This document shows positions 8,337-16,309 of a stretch of 64,000 nucleotides of DNA, piece after piece (the stretch's first letter is position 1; each line of letters starts with the position of its first letter). The notes under the pieces are model-generated. The model saw only the letters and a program-made list of their open reading frames with translations. It did no database searches and was not told where the DNA came from. The position numbers and the translations under genes are program-made. Source of the DNA: Polaromonas sp. AER18D-145 (GTDB taxonomy: Bacteria; Pseudomonadota; Gammaproteobacteria; Burkholderiales; Burkholderiaceae_C); NCBI RefSeq assembly GCF_002379095.1, contig NZ_NBZV01000001.1, positions 1-64,000 of the forward strand, given 5' to 3'.

Positions 8337-9218
8337 ATGTCTTCAGCAGCACATGCAGGAACCCCGTATTACTTCGTCCCGGCGCCTTCGGCTTATCCGG
8401 TGATGGCGGCCATCGGCCTGTTTTTCCTCTTTTTAGGCGCGGGGCAGTGGATCAACGGCTCCGGCTGGGGTGCGTACTCGCTCGCGTTCGGCCTGGCCTG
8501 GTGGCTGGGCGTGCTGTTTTTCTGGTTTCGTGCCGCAGTCAGCGAAAGCGAGGGCGGGCTTTACGGCCACAAGATCGACCTGTCCTACCGTTGGAGCATG
8601 AGCTGGTTCATTTTCTCGGAAGTGATGTTCTTCGGGGCTTTCTTCACAGCCTTGTGGTGGGCGCGCGTGCACTCCGTGCCTGCGCTGGGCAGTCTGGAAA
8701 ATGCCTTGCTCTGGCCCGATTTCAAGGCGGTCTGGCCCAGCGTTGCCGCCGGCATGACCGGGTCACCGGCCGACATCATTGAGCCCTTCACGACCATGGG
8801 ACCCTTCTGGCTGCCCACCATCAACACGGCCTTGCTGCTGAGCTCCGGTGTCACGTTGACCATCGCCCACCATGCGCTGCGTGAAAACCACCGCGGCAAG
8901 ACGATTGCATTCATGTGGATGACCGTGCTGCTCGGCATCATCTTCCTGTGTGTGCAGGGCTACGAGTACTTTCATGCTTACTCCGATCTGAACCTGAAAC
9001 TCTCGTCCGGCGTGTACGGTTCGACCTTTTTCATGTTGACAGGCTTTCACGGCTTTCACGTGTTTGTCGGCATGCTGATGCTGCTGTTCATCACGCTGCG
9101 CCTGCAAAAAGGGCATTTCACGGCAGACCGCCACTTCGGTTTTGAAGGTGCGGCCTGGTACTGGCACTTTGTGGACGTGGTCTGGCTGGGCCTGTACATC
9201 CTCGTTTACTGGCTCTAG
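8337..9218 (+). CDS. coxC: Cytochrome c oxidase subunit III
   Basis: This 293-residue membrane subunit stabilises subunit I and may form an oxygen channel. Seven hydrophobic helices are visible, with conserved FSEVMFFGAFFTALWWAR, the helix carrying HHALRENHRG, and the C-terminal LTGFHGFHVFVGMLMLL and WHFVDVVWLGLYILVYWL. The start ATG at 8337 follows CAGGAG by six bases. An ATG 42 bases upstream has no such site. Usual length for the family. Confidence 0.97.
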   Translation: MSSAAHAGTPYYFVPAPSAYPVMAAIGLFFLFLGAGQWINGSGWGAYSLAFGLAWWLGVLFFWFRAAVSESEGGLYGHKIDLSYRWSMSWFIFSEVMFFGAFFTALWWARVHSVPALGSLENALLWPDFKAVWPSVAAGMTGSPADIIEPFTTMGPFWLPTINTALLLSSGVTLTIAHHALRENHRGKTIAFMWMTVLLGIIFLCVQGYEYFHAYSDLNLKLSSGVYGSTFFMLTGFHGFHVFVGMLMLLFITLRLQKGHFTADRHFGFEGAAWYWHFVDVVWLGLYILVYWL

Positions 9219-9292
9219 AACGCAGGAGCTGCAGCAGGCATTCTTGCCGGGCAGCTTTTGTTTGCCGCGCGCCCTCAGCGGCGAGCACATGA

Positions 9293-9326
9293 AAGGCCGC
9301 TCACGCGGCCTTTGTTCTTTTTTGTT
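9293..9326. terminator. Bidirectional Rho-independent terminator after coxC
   Basis: AAAGGCCGC-TCAC-GCGGCCTTT is a perfect 9-bp stem with a four-base loop, followed on the plus strand by GTTCTTTTTT. It lies between coxC and the convergent DUF2909 gene and would end transcription from both. Confidence 0.75.
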
Positions 9327-9332
9327 TCTTTT

Positions 9333-9554
9333 TTATTTGCCCGCCGCAATGCCGGTGGGCTGGATGTAGCCCATTTTCCAGGCGATCAGGATGCAGACAA
9401 ACAGCACAATTGAAAAGCCGACGCGAAAGGCCAGCGCGCGTGCCATGTTGCCGCTTTTGGCTTTGCTGCCGCTGCCGCCTTTCAACATGAAGAACAGCGC
9501 GGATCCGAGGCTGGCGAGGATGGCCAAAAATGCAATGGCGACGAGGTAATTCAT
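9333..9554 (-). CDS. DUF2909 family twin-helix membrane protein
   Basis: This 73-residue protein has two transmembrane helices (about 2-24 and 41-62) joined by a Lys/Gly/Ser loop (KGGSGSKAKSG). DUF2909 proteins sit inside cox clusters next to surf1 in many betaproteobacteria; a role in oxidase biogenesis is inferred from that context only. It is the only minus-strand gene in the cluster, divergent from surf1 with 18 bases between the starts. Confidence 0.8.
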   Translation of the reverse strand: MNYLVAIAFLAILASLGSALFFMLKGGSGSKAKSGNMARALAFRVGFSIVLFVCILIAWKMGYIQPTGIAAGK

Positions 9555-9572
9555 GAACCGGATTATCCGCGC

Positions 9573-10319
9573 ATGAGGCCCCCCCTGCCGAGCGTCCGCT
9601 TTTGGGTCGTGACCCTGGCCGCCCTGCTGATGGCGGGCCTGACCTTTTCGCTGGGCCAGTGGCAATGGCGCCGCGCCACCGACAAGATCGCGCTGCAGGC
9701 TGCGATTGATGCCCAGAACAGGCTCCCTGCCCTGGACAACCGGGCATTGCTGGCGACCAGGGACTTGGCGACGGTGCTGCACCGGCAGGCGTTGCTGCAC
9801 GGTGTCTGGCAGGAGGCGCACACGGTGTACCTGGACAACCGTCCGATGGGCGGCAAGTCCGGTTTTTGGGTGGTGACGCCGCTGGCGCTGGAAGGCGGGC
9901 GGCCATGGATCCTGGTGCAACGCGGCTGGGTGCCGCGCGACTTCAATGACCGCACCCGCCTGCCTGCTGTGCCAACGCCGTCCGGACTGGTCAGCGTGGC
10001 TGGCCGCATGGCCCCGCCGCCGTCCAAGCTATATGAATTCGCTGGCGAGACAGGCGGACGCATCCGGCAAAATATCGATGTCGCCGCCTTTGGCGCGGAA
10101 ATCGGCCAACCCCTGATGGCCGTGTCATTGCTGCAGACCGGTGCCGCCAGTGAAGGCCTGCTGCGCGACTGGCCGGCACCCACCGTGGGTGTTGACAAGC
10201 ATTATGGTTATGCCTTCCAGTGGTTTGGCCTGTGCGCCCTGGTCGTGGGCCTGTTTGTCTGGTTCCAGCTGATTTCCCCGCGCCGCAAAAAGCGGCATTT
10301 ACCGCGTCCCCAATCCTGA
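9573..10319 (+). CDS. surf1: SURF1 family cytochrome oxidase assembly protein
   Basis: This 248-residue protein helps insert heme a into subunit I. The topology is typical: an N-terminal transmembrane helix (about 8-28) followed directly by the hallmark LGQWQWRRATDK, a periplasmic domain containing VYLDNRPMGGKSGFWVVTPL and ILVQRGWVPRD, and a C-terminal helix preceded by KHYGYAFQWFGL. Length and motifs fit the Shy1/SURF1 family. It is followed after 15 bases by an Sco-like gene. Confidence 0.95.
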   Translation: MRPPLPSVRFWVVTLAALLMAGLTFSLGQWQWRRATDKIALQAAIDAQNRLPALDNRALLATRDLATVLHRQALLHGVWQEAHTVYLDNRPMGGKSGFWVVTPLALEGGRPWILVQRGWVPRDFNDRTRLPAVPTPSGLVSVAGRMAPPPSKLYEFAGETGGRIRQNIDVAAFGAEIGQPLMAVSLLQTGAASEGLLRDWPAPTVGVDKHYGYAFQWFGLCALVVGLFVWFQLISPRRKKRHLPRPQS

Positions 10320-10334
10320 ACGGCGATTTCCAAA

Positions 10335-11057
10335 GTGCAACCTTCACAGCCCGATCTTTCCCCGTCCCCGACAGGCCCAGCCGGGCCGGGCGCTCAGGAC
10401 CAGCCCCTGGGTCTGACCGTCCATGCCATGCCGCAGCTCGACGCGGCCGCGGCCGCACGCGCGCCCGATACCCGGGCGGGGCGCTGGAAAATGCTGGCCG
10501 TCCTGCTGATCTGCGCCGCGCCGGTGATTGCGTCCTACTTCACCTATTACGTGATCCGTCCGGAAGGCCGGCGCAACTATGGCGAGCTGATCGACCCGCA
10601 GCGCCCGTTGCCGGCCCTGGCCGCTGTGGCACCTGATGGCAGCCGCATCGAGCTGCCCGCGCTCAAGGGCCAGTGGCTGCTGCTCAGCGTGGCCGGCGGT
10701 GCCTGCGACACGACATGCCAGGAACACCTGTATTTCCAGCGCCAGCTGCGCGAATCCCTGGGCCGTGAAAAGGCCAGGCTGGACCGCGTCTGGCTGGTCA
10801 GCGACGACGCGGCCATTCCCGACACCCTGAAAACGGCGCTGCTCGGTTCCACCGTGCTGCGTGTGTCCGGCCTGGACCAGTGGCTGCAGGCCGCGCCCGG
10901 GCAGCGTTTGCAGGACCACCTGTATGTGGTGGACCCGCTCGGCAACTGGATGATGCGTTTTCCGGCGAACATGGATGCGGCCGGCGCCGCCAAAGCCAAA
11001 CGCGACCTCGAACGCCTGCTGCGCGCATCCGCCTCGTGGGACAAGGAAGGCAGGTAA
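10335..11057 (+). CDS. Sco-like thioredoxin-fold membrane protein
   Basis: This 240-residue protein begins at GTG and has a long Pro/Ala N-terminus, one transmembrane helix (about 53-73, MLAVLLICAAPVIASYFTYY) and a periplasmic domain with the thioredoxin-fold order of Sco1. It has a C-x3-C pair in GGACDTTCQ (about C124 and C128) and a DH followed by LYVVDPLGNW near residue 196, aligning with the LDH...DP region of the canonical Sco later in the cluster. It lacks the CPDVCP context, so it is a diverged relative, probably in copper handling or thiol reduction for the oxidase. A conserved cox-cluster gene without a name. Confidence 0.65.
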   Translation: MQPSQPDLSPSPTGPAGPGAQDQPLGLTVHAMPQLDAAAAARAPDTRAGRWKMLAVLLICAAPVIASYFTYYVIRPEGRRNYGELIDPQRPLPALAAVAPDGSRIELPALKGQWLLLSVAGGACDTTCQEHLYFQRQLRESLGREKARLDRVWLVSDDAAIPDTLKTALLGSTVLRVSGLDQWLQAAPGQRLQDHLYVVDPLGNWMMRFPANMDAAGAAKAKRDLERLLRASASWDKEGR

Positions 11058-11158
11058 TGGCCCCCACGTTCGCGCACTTCGTGTCGCTCTCTGCCCCCCG
11101 AGGGGGCCGCTGCGCCTGCTGGCCGGCGGAGCCGGACCCGCGGCCCCTGCTGGCCTGA
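11058..11158 (+). repeat. GC-rich dispersed repeat (family B)
   Basis: Modules in order: GGCCCCCACG, CACTTCGTGT, TGCCCCCCGAGGGGGCCGC, GGCCGGCGGAGCCGG and CCGCGGCCCCTGCTGGCC. The core CCCCCCGAGGGGG is shared with the copies at 48000, 57034 and 60262. Here it occupies almost the whole gap between the Sco-like gene and ctaA, and may form stem-loops in the cox mRNA. Confidence 0.7.
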
Positions 11159-11187
11159 AAACCCGCAATAACCAGCTCCTGTTAAAC

Positions 11188-12348
11188 ATGGACACGCAAG
11201 ACCTCTACAACCTCAGCCCGGCGCTGCGGCTCATGGGCATGGGCCTGGTGTTGGCCCTGGGCCCGCTGGCCTGGGTCTGGCTGCGCAACAAGAACCAGCC
11301 GATGGCGCGGCGCCTGCGGGTGCTCACGCTGGTCACGCTGTTTCTGACCTTTGACCTGGTGCTGTTTGGTGCCTTCACGCGCCTGACCGACTCGGGCCTG
11401 GGCTGCCCCGACTGGCCGGGCTGTTACGGCCACGCCAGCCCGGTCGGTGCGCAACAGCCGATCAGCGCCGCGCAGGCAGCCATGCCCAGCGGGCCGGTCA
11501 CGCATGGCAAGGCCTGGATAGAAATGATTCACCGTTACCTCGCGACCGGGGTCGGGGTGCTGATCCTGACGCTCGCTGTCGCCACCTGGCTGAGCCGCCG
11601 AAAGGGGCAGGGCACCGGGCGCATCCTGTCGCCCTGGTGGCCGATGCTGACCTTGGTCTGGGTCTGCGTGCAGGGCGCTTTTGGCGCACTGACCGTCACC
11701 ATGAAACTGTTCCCGCTGATCGTCACCCTGCACCTGCTGGGCGGCCTGGTCCTGCTGGCCCTGCTGCGCGCCCAGGCCGTGCGTTATGCGCAGGCCCAAG
11801 GCGAAACCCTGCCGGTGCCCCTGCCTGCCGCCACGTGGCTGCTGCTGGCCGTGACCTTTGCCCTGTTGTGGGTCCAGATCGCGCTCGGCGGCTGGGTCAG
11901 CACCAACTACGCGGTGCTGGCCTGCACCGATTTTCCCGCCTGCCAGGCCAGCTTCTGGCCGCCGATGGACTTCCGGGAAGGTTTTACGCTGTGGCGCGCA
12001 CTCGGTGCAGGGCTGGACGGTGACAACATCAGCTTCCAGGCGCTGACGGCGATTCACTATGTGCACCGGCTGACGGCCTATGTTGTTTTTGCTGCCCTGC
12101 TGTGGCTGGCCAGTCGCCTGCGGCAGATTTCTGCCATGCGTTCCCATGCCCTCTGGATCAGCGGACTGGCCCTGTGGCAGTTTGCCACCGGCCTGAGCAA
12201 CGTCGTGCTGGGCTGGCCGCTGGTGGCGGCGGTGTCTCACACGGGCGGCGCGGCCGCCCTGGTGGTGGTGCTGACGGGCGCCATTTTTTCGAGCTACCGC
12301 ACCCCTGAGTTGGCAAGTGCGTCAAAATTGAGGGCTTCCAGCCTATGA
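11188..12348 (+). CDS. ctaA: Heme A synthase CtaA (COX15)
   Basis: This 386-residue, eight-helix membrane enzyme oxidises the C8 methyl of heme O to the formyl group of heme A. Heme-ligating histidines lie in [32 protein letters not shown] and [10 protein letters not shown]. The first periplasmic loop has [12 protein letters not shown], and the second has [14 protein letters not shown] (paired cysteines). The start at MDTQDLYNL is chosen because a longer frame would run back through repeat DNA and the previous gene. Its end overlaps ctaB by four bases. Confidence 0.95.
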   Translation: MDTQDLYNLSPALRLMGMGLVLALGPLAWVWLRNKNQPMARRLRVLTLVTLFLTFDLVLFGAFTRLTDSGLGCPDWPGCYGHASPVGAQQPISAAQAAMPSGPVTHGKAWIEMIHRYLATGVGVLILTLAVATWLSRRKGQGTGRILSPWWPMLTLVWVCVQGAFGALTVTMKLFPLIVTLHLLGGLVLLALLRAQAVRYAQAQGETLPVPLPAATWLLLAVTFALLWVQIALGGWVSTNYAVLACTDFPACQASFWPPMDFREGFTLWRALGAGLDGDNISFQALTAIHYVHRLTAYVVFAALLWLASRLRQISAMRSHALWISGLALWQFATGLSNVVLGWPLVAAVSHTGGAAALVVVLTGAIFSSYRTPELASASKLRASSL

Positions 12349-13262
12349 ATCCCGCCGACTCCTCCGCCTCCGTGGCGGTCGCCCCTTTTGTGCCCTCCAA
12401 GTTTGCGCAGTTTTACGCGTTGACCAAGCCGCGCGTGGTGCAGCTGATTGTGTTCTGCGCGCTGATCGGCATGGTGCTGGCCGTTCCCGGCGTGCCCAGC
12501 TGGGCCGATGTGAGGTTGGCGCTGGTGGCCAGTGCCGGCATCTGGCTGGTGGCCGGTGCCGCAGCGGCCTTCAACTGCCTGGTCGAGCAGCAGATTGACG
12601 CCAAAATGAAACGCACCGCCTGGCGTGCCACCGCCAAGGGGCAGATCAGCAATCCGCTGACGCTGGCTTTTTCGGCGGCGCTGTGTGCGCTGGGCTCGTG
12701 GATCCTCTACGTCTGGGTCAACCCGCTGACGATGTGGCTGACCTTTGCGACCTTTGTTGGTTACGCGGTGGTTTACACCGTGATCCTCAAGCCGCTGACG
12801 CCGCAGAACATCGTGATTGGCGGGGCCTCGGGGGCGATGCCGCCGGTGCTCGGCTGGGCCGCCATGACCGGCGCCGTGAGCCCCGAAGCCCTGATCCTTT
12901 TCCTGATCATCTTCCTGTGGACACCGCCGCACTTCTGGGCGCTGGCGCTGTACCGCGTGGAGGACTACCGCAAGTCCGGCCTGCCCATGCTGCCGGTCAC
13001 CCATGGCAACGAGTTCACGCGCCTGCAGGTGTTTCTGTACACGCTGGTGCTGTTTGCGGCCTGCCTGATGCCCTTTGTCTTCCAGATGAGCGGCTGGCTT
13101 TACCTAGTGGTGGCGATTGGCCTGAGTCTCGGCTTCAGCTGGTACGGCTGGCGCCTGTGGCGCAATTACTCCGATGCCCTGGCGCGCAAGACCTTCCGGT
13201 TTTCGCTGATCCACCTGTCTGTCTTGTTTGCAGCCCTGCTGCTGGACCATTACCTCGTATGA
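12345..13262 (+). CDS. ctaB: Protoheme IX farnesyltransferase (heme O synthase)
   Basis: This 305-residue UbiA-family prenyltransferase adds a farnesyl group to heme B to make heme O, the substrate of CtaA. It has eight or nine transmembrane helices and two Asp-rich loops: [18 protein letters not shown] (about residues 66-83) and [16 protein letters not shown] (about 203-218). Also called cyoE. It overlaps ctaA at its start and sco at its end, so these three genes should be co-translated. Confidence 0.96.
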   Translation: MNPADSSASVAVAPFVPSKFAQFYALTKPRVVQLIVFCALIGMVLAVPGVPSWADVRLALVASAGIWLVAGAAAAFNCLVEQQIDAKMKRTAWRATAKGQISNPLTLAFSAALCALGSWILYVWVNPLTMWLTFATFVGYAVVYTVILKPLTPQNIVIGGASGAMPPVLGWAAMTGAVSPEALILFLIIFLWTPPHFWALALYRVEDYRKSGLPMLPVTHGNEFTRLQVFLYTLVLFAACLMPFVFQMSGWLYLVVAIGLSLGFSWYGWRLWRNYSDALARKTFRFSLIHLSVLFAALLLDHYLV

Positions 13263-13891
13263 GCACCTTCCCCGCTTCTCTCGGCAAACGAAATACTATT
13301 AAATTAATAGCTGGAGGCGCTTTTTTGGCGGGCGCTGTGGGCCTTTTAAGCGCATGCTCCGGGGAAAAGAAGCCGCAGTTCACCAGCATCGACATCACCG
13401 GCGCCGACTATGCACGCGACTTTGCCCTGACCGACCACAACGGCCAGGCGCGCCGCATCAAGGACTTCCAGGGCAAGGTGGTGGTCATCTTTTTTGGTTT
13501 CACCCAGTGCCCGGACGTGTGCCCGACTTCCATGGCCGAGCTCGCCGAGATCAAGAAAATGCTGGGTGTCGACGGCGCACGGCTGCAGGGCCTGTTCGTC
13601 ACGCTGGACCCCGAGCGCGACACGCAGCAGGTGCTCAAGGCCTACATGGGCAACTTTGACCCGACCTTCCTGGCGCTGCGCCCCGACCTTGACAAGCTGC
13701 CGCAGCTGGCCAAGGACTTCAAGATCTTTTACAAGAAGGTCGATGGCAAGACGCCCGGCAGCTACACGCTGGACCACTCGGCCGGCAGCTACATCTTCGA
13801 TCCGCAGGGCCGAGTGCGCCTGTACAGCCGCTACGGCACCGGCGCGGCGCCGCTGGCTGCGGACATTCGCCTGCTGCTGCTGGGAAGCTGA
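13259..13891 (+). CDS. sco: Sco1/SenC family copper chaperone (lipoprotein)
   Basis: This 210-residue periplasmic chaperone delivers copper to, or reduces, the CuA site of subunit II. The signal peptide ends in a lipobox (LLSAC, Cys about 33). The copper motif is [18 protein letters not shown] (C79 and C83 by my count), and the third ligand His lies in [13 protein letters not shown]. Residues about 12-30 ([14 protein letters not shown]...) are encoded by a copy of dispersed repeat A, so the hydrophobic part of the signal peptide is repeat-derived. It overlaps the ctaB stop and is the last gene of the cluster. Confidence 0.93.
   Translation: MSTFPASLGKRNTIKLIAGGAFLAGAVGLLSACSGEKKPQFTSIDITGADYARDFALTDHNGQARRIKDFQGKVVVIFFGFTQCPDVCPTSMAELAEIKKMLGVDGARLQGLFVTLDPERDTQQVLKAYMGNFDPTFLALRPDLDKLPQLAKDFKIFYKKVDGKTPGSYTLDHSAGSYIFDPQGRVRLYSRYGTGAAPLAADIRLLLLGS
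13289..13349 (+). repeat. Dispersed repeat family A copy encoding the Sco signal peptide
   Basis: It reads ACTATTAAATTAATAGCTGG, then AGGCGC, a T-run, GGGCGCTG and GGCCTTTT. This is the same order of modules as the intergenic copy at 17722-17782: AT-rich head palindrome, GCGC box, GGGCTG tail and T-run. It lies wholly within the sco coding sequence, in the frame [10 protein letters not shown]. Confidence 0.6.
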
Positions 13892-13917
13892 AGCGCCGCC
13901 CGGCTCCGGCAGAGGGG

Positions 13918-13956
13918 CAAAAAAAAGCCTGCAGACGATGGTCGAATGCAGGCTTT
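13918..13956 (-). terminator. Rho-independent terminator of rpoH
   Basis: AAAGCCTGCA pairs with TGCAGGCTTT across a 13-base loop. Read on the minus strand, the stem is followed by eight T residues. It lies between the convergent sco and rpoH genes. Confidence 0.8.
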
Positions 13957-14002
13957 GGCAATCGCCGCTTGCGCAGCGTTGCAGTCAAGGTATCAGGCAC
14001 GG

Positions 14003-14947
14003 TCAGGCATAAGCGGCCAAGACCTTTTTCATTTTTTTCATCGCCGCCACTTCAATCTGGCGAATGCGTTCGGCGCTGACCTTGTACTCGGCCGCCAGGT
14101 CATGCAGCGTCATGCCGCCCGAGCCGTCGTCGTTGACCTTGAGCCAGCGCTCCTCGACGATGCGGCGCGACCGGTCGTCCAGGCCTTCCAGCGCAGTGGC
14201 GATACCGTCGCTGGCCAGATGGTCACGTTGACGCGACTCCATAAGCTGGGTTGGTTCCTGCGTGGCATCGGAGAGGTAGGCAATCGGACCGTAGGCCTCT
14301 TCACCGTCGTCGCTCGGGCTCGGGTCCAGCAACACGTCGCCGCCGGACATGCGCTGCTCCATCTCGATGACTTCCTCGCGCTTGACGTTCAGCGTTTTGG
14401 CCATCGAATCAATCTGGCCTTCGGTCAGCGTGTCGCGGTGCGTCGCCACATCGGCGTCGTCCTTGAAGCCCTGTTTCATCGAGCGCAGGTTGAAAAACAG
14501 CTTGCGCTGGGCCTTGGTCGTGGCGACCTTGACCATGCGCCAGTTTTTCAGGATGTACTCGTGCATTTCGGCCTTGATCCAGTGCAGCGCGTAGCTGACC
14601 AAGCGCACGCCCTGGTCCGGATCGAACCGTTTGACCGCCTTCATCAGGCCGATGTTGCCTTCCTGGATCAGGTCGGCATGGGGCAGGCCATAACCGAGGT
14701 ATTTGCGCGAAGTGGCCACCACCAGCCGAAGATGGGACAGCACCAGCTTTCCGGCCGCGTCCAGATCGTTCTCGTCCTTCAGTTTCCGGGCAAATTCCTG
14801 CTCCTGCTCCAGCGTGAGCATGGGCAGGCGGTTCACCGCCGAAATGTAGGCATCCAGGTTGCCCAGCGGTGGCAGCAGCGACCACGGATTGGCAGGCGCC
14901 AACTGTGTTGTCGCGGGGGCCACTTGAGGGGACAGAGCGTAGGACAT
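14003..14947 (-). CDS. rpoH: Heat-shock sigma factor RpoH (sigma-32)
   Basis: This 314-residue alternative sigma factor directs RNA polymerase to heat-shock promoters. Region 2 contains LIQEGNIGLMKAVKRFDP (about 93-110) and the aromatic melting segment SYALHWIKAEMHEYIL. The RpoH-specific box QRKLFFNLR is at 147-155. Region 4 has the helix-turn-helix TLHDLAAEYKVSAERIRQIE. It is somewhat longer than E. coli RpoH (284) because of an N-terminal extension. The RBS AAGGAG lies nine bases before ATG. A perfect CIRCE operator lies 29-55 bases upstream, so HrcA should repress this gene. Confidence 0.96.
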   Translation of the reverse strand: MSYALSPQVAPATTQLAPANPWSLLPPLGNLDAYISAVNRLPMLTLEQEQEFARKLKDENDLDAAGKLVLSHLRLVVATSRKYLGYGLPHADLIQEGNIGLMKAVKRFDPDQGVRLVSYALHWIKAEMHEYILKNWRMVKVATTKAQRKLFFNLRSMKQGFKDDADVATHRDTLTEGQIDSMAKTLNVKREEVIEMEQRMSGGDVLLDPSPSDDGEEAYGPIAYLSDATQEPTQLMESRQRDHLASDGIATALEGLDDRSRRIVEERWLKVNDDGSGGMTLHDLAAEYKVSAERIRQIEVAAMKKMKKVLAAYA

Positions 14948-14975
14948 AGGGTAAAACTCCTTTATAGAAGTAATA

Positions 14976-15002
14976 TTAGCACTCCATTGGATAGAGTGCT
15001 AA
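14976..15002. promoter_or_regulatory. CIRCE operator (HrcA binding site) upstream of rpoH
   Basis: TTAGCACTC, nine bases, GAGTGCTAA: an exact match to the CIRCE consensus with the exact N9 spacer. It lies 29 bases upstream of the rpoH start codon, where HrcA binding would block transcription. hrcA is present in this window at 41827-42846. The surrounding AT-rich stretch to about 15080 should hold the promoter. No single -35/-10 pair stands out. Confidence 0.92.
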
Positions 15003-15199
15003 GCAATAGGTTCAATGGTTTTAATAGGGCAAGGCTAATAAGTAATAACCCTAGTTTGTGTCCTATTTTCCGCTTTAGTTCAACCGGTTTTGTAGGCCAA
15101 GGTGCAGTGAGCGCGGCGTCCAAAGGCACTGGTTCGCCAGTGCGTGCAGCTATCCTTGGGGTTGAAACAGGGCCGGGCGGGTAGGGGCCGGCTGCACCG

Positions 15200-15270
15200 A
15201 AATTGAGGCATCAAATCGGCCGCCAGCCCAATACGGGCAAGAGACGAAAGCTATTGTTTGGATAGCAAAA
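15200..15270 (-). repeat. Dispersed repeat family A copy
   Basis: On the minus strand it reads TTTTGCTATCCAAACAATAG, CTTTCGTCTCTTGCCCGTAT, TGGGCTGGCGGCC and, further on, TGATGCCTCAATTT. Head palindrome, CTTGCCCGTAT core and GGGCTGG tail match the copies at 17722, 27268 and 51791. Confidence 0.75.
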
Positions 15271-15291
15271 TGGAGCCGGAGCATGGCTCCG
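15268..15291 (-). terminator. Probable terminator of the GntR-Bug-PrpD-dehydrogenase cluster
   Basis: GGAGCC pairs with GGCTCC across a seven-base loop (GGAGCAT), with one further C-G pair possible. On the minus strand the stem is followed by ATTTTG. It lies 29 bases after the dehydrogenase stop codon. The T-run is short. Confidence 0.45.
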
Positions 15292-15319
15292 AAAGAGGCA
15301 GAAGGGGACTGACGGCGGT

Positions 15320-16309
15320 TCAGGCCCCGGGCGTGACCACCCGGACCAGGGGCGCATCGGCCAGCCAGGCCTGCAGGCACTCGGTCACCCCGCCGGCAAA
15401 ACGCTGGAACACGGGTTCGGTGACAAAACCCAGGTGCGGGGTCAGCAGCACATTGGGCAACTGGCGCAGCGGGTCGTCCAGCGGCAACGGCTCCACATCA
15501 AACACATCGAGGGCGGCAAAGCCAGGCCGGCCGCTTTTCAGGGCCTGAACCAGGGCGGGTGTGTCGATTAGTTCCGAGCGGGAGGTGTTGACCAGCAGGC
15601 TGCCGGGCTGCATCAGGCCCAGGCGCTGGGCATTCATCAGGTGCCGGGTCGCTGCCACCACGACCAGGTGCAGGCTGACCACGCGGGATGTCGCCAGCAG
15701 CTCTTCCAGCGGCAGGAAGGCCACACCCTGCGCGGCCGCCCGTTCGGCCGTCATGCGCGGGCTCCAGGTCACCACATCCATGCCCAAGGCCTTGCCGACC
15801 CGGGCCACACGCCCGCCGATCTCGCCCAGGCCAATCAGGCCCAGACGCTGCCCGACCAGGGTGCCGGGCAGGGGGCCGGCCGTGTCGCTGCGCCATTGGC
15901 CGGCCTGAAGGCGTGCAGCATGGCTGCCCAGTTGCTTGGTGGCGGCAAGAATGGCGGTCCAGGTGAGTTCGCAGGTGCTGTCTTTCGAGGGCCCGAACTC
16001 GGTGCAACTGACCGGAATGTGGCGGGCCGCCAGCGCCGCGAGGTCCAGCTTCGCATTGCGCGTGCCGGTGAACACCAGGTAGCGCAGTTTCGGCAACTGG
16101 GCCAGCAGTTCGGCTGTGAACGGCGTGCGGTCGCGCATCAGCACAACCGCATCGGCGTCTTTCAGCGCATCGACCAGCGCCGTGCCGCTCAGAGGTTCAT
16201 GGTGGATGGTGACTTCCGCGCGGGCGTCAATACCGCGCCAGTCGGCCAAGCGGCGCAGGGCCCGTTCGCTGTCGTCGAGAACGACGACGCGGGGTTGGCC
16301 GCTACTCAT
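15320..16309 (-). CDS. D-2-hydroxyacid dehydrogenase family protein
   Basis: This 329-residue NAD(P)-dependent oxidoreductase of the formate/glycerate dehydrogenase family interconverts a 2-hydroxy acid and its 2-keto acid. It has an N-terminal substrate domain, the nucleotide-binding Rossmann motif LGLIGLGEIGGRVARVGKAL (about residues 158-177), NTSRSELID with the substrate-binding Arg, DVFDVEPLP with the catalytic Glu, and LTPHLGFVT with the catalytic His. The substrate is unknown. It overlaps the MmgE/PrpD gene by four bases and is the last gene of the cluster that starts with the GntR regulator. Confidence 0.88.
   Translation of the reverse strand: MSSGQPRVVVLDDSERALRRLADWRGIDARAEVTIHHEPLSGTALVDALKDADAVVLMRDRTPFTAELLAQLPKLRYLVFTGTRNAKLDLAALAARHIPVSCTEFGPSKDSTCELTWTAILAATKQLGSHAARLQAGQWRSDTAGPLPGTLVGQRLGLIGLGEIGGRVARVGKALGMDVVTWSPRMTAERAAAQGVAFLPLEELLATSRVVSLHLVVVAATRHLMNAQRLGLMQPGSLLVNTSRSELIDTPALVQALKSGRPGFAALDVFDVEPLPLDDPLRQLPNVLLTPHLGFVTEPVFQRFAGGVTECLQAWLADAPLVRVVTPGA

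Larger units (their letters stand above)
15003..15319. other. Gene-free stretch between rpoH and the dehydrogenase gene
   Basis: It holds the AT-rich rpoH promoter region (to about 15080), a small perfect hairpin GCACTGG-TTCG-CCAGTGC at 15126-15143 without a T-run, a family A repeat (15200-15270) and a terminator-like hairpin for the dehydrogenase gene (15268-15291). I see no coding sequence with a ribosome binding site. Confidence 0.6.

Noticed and set aside
12315..12345. Possible family A tail at the end of ctaA (TTGAGGGCTTCCAGCC)
   Set aside because: Too short; no head palindrome is present.
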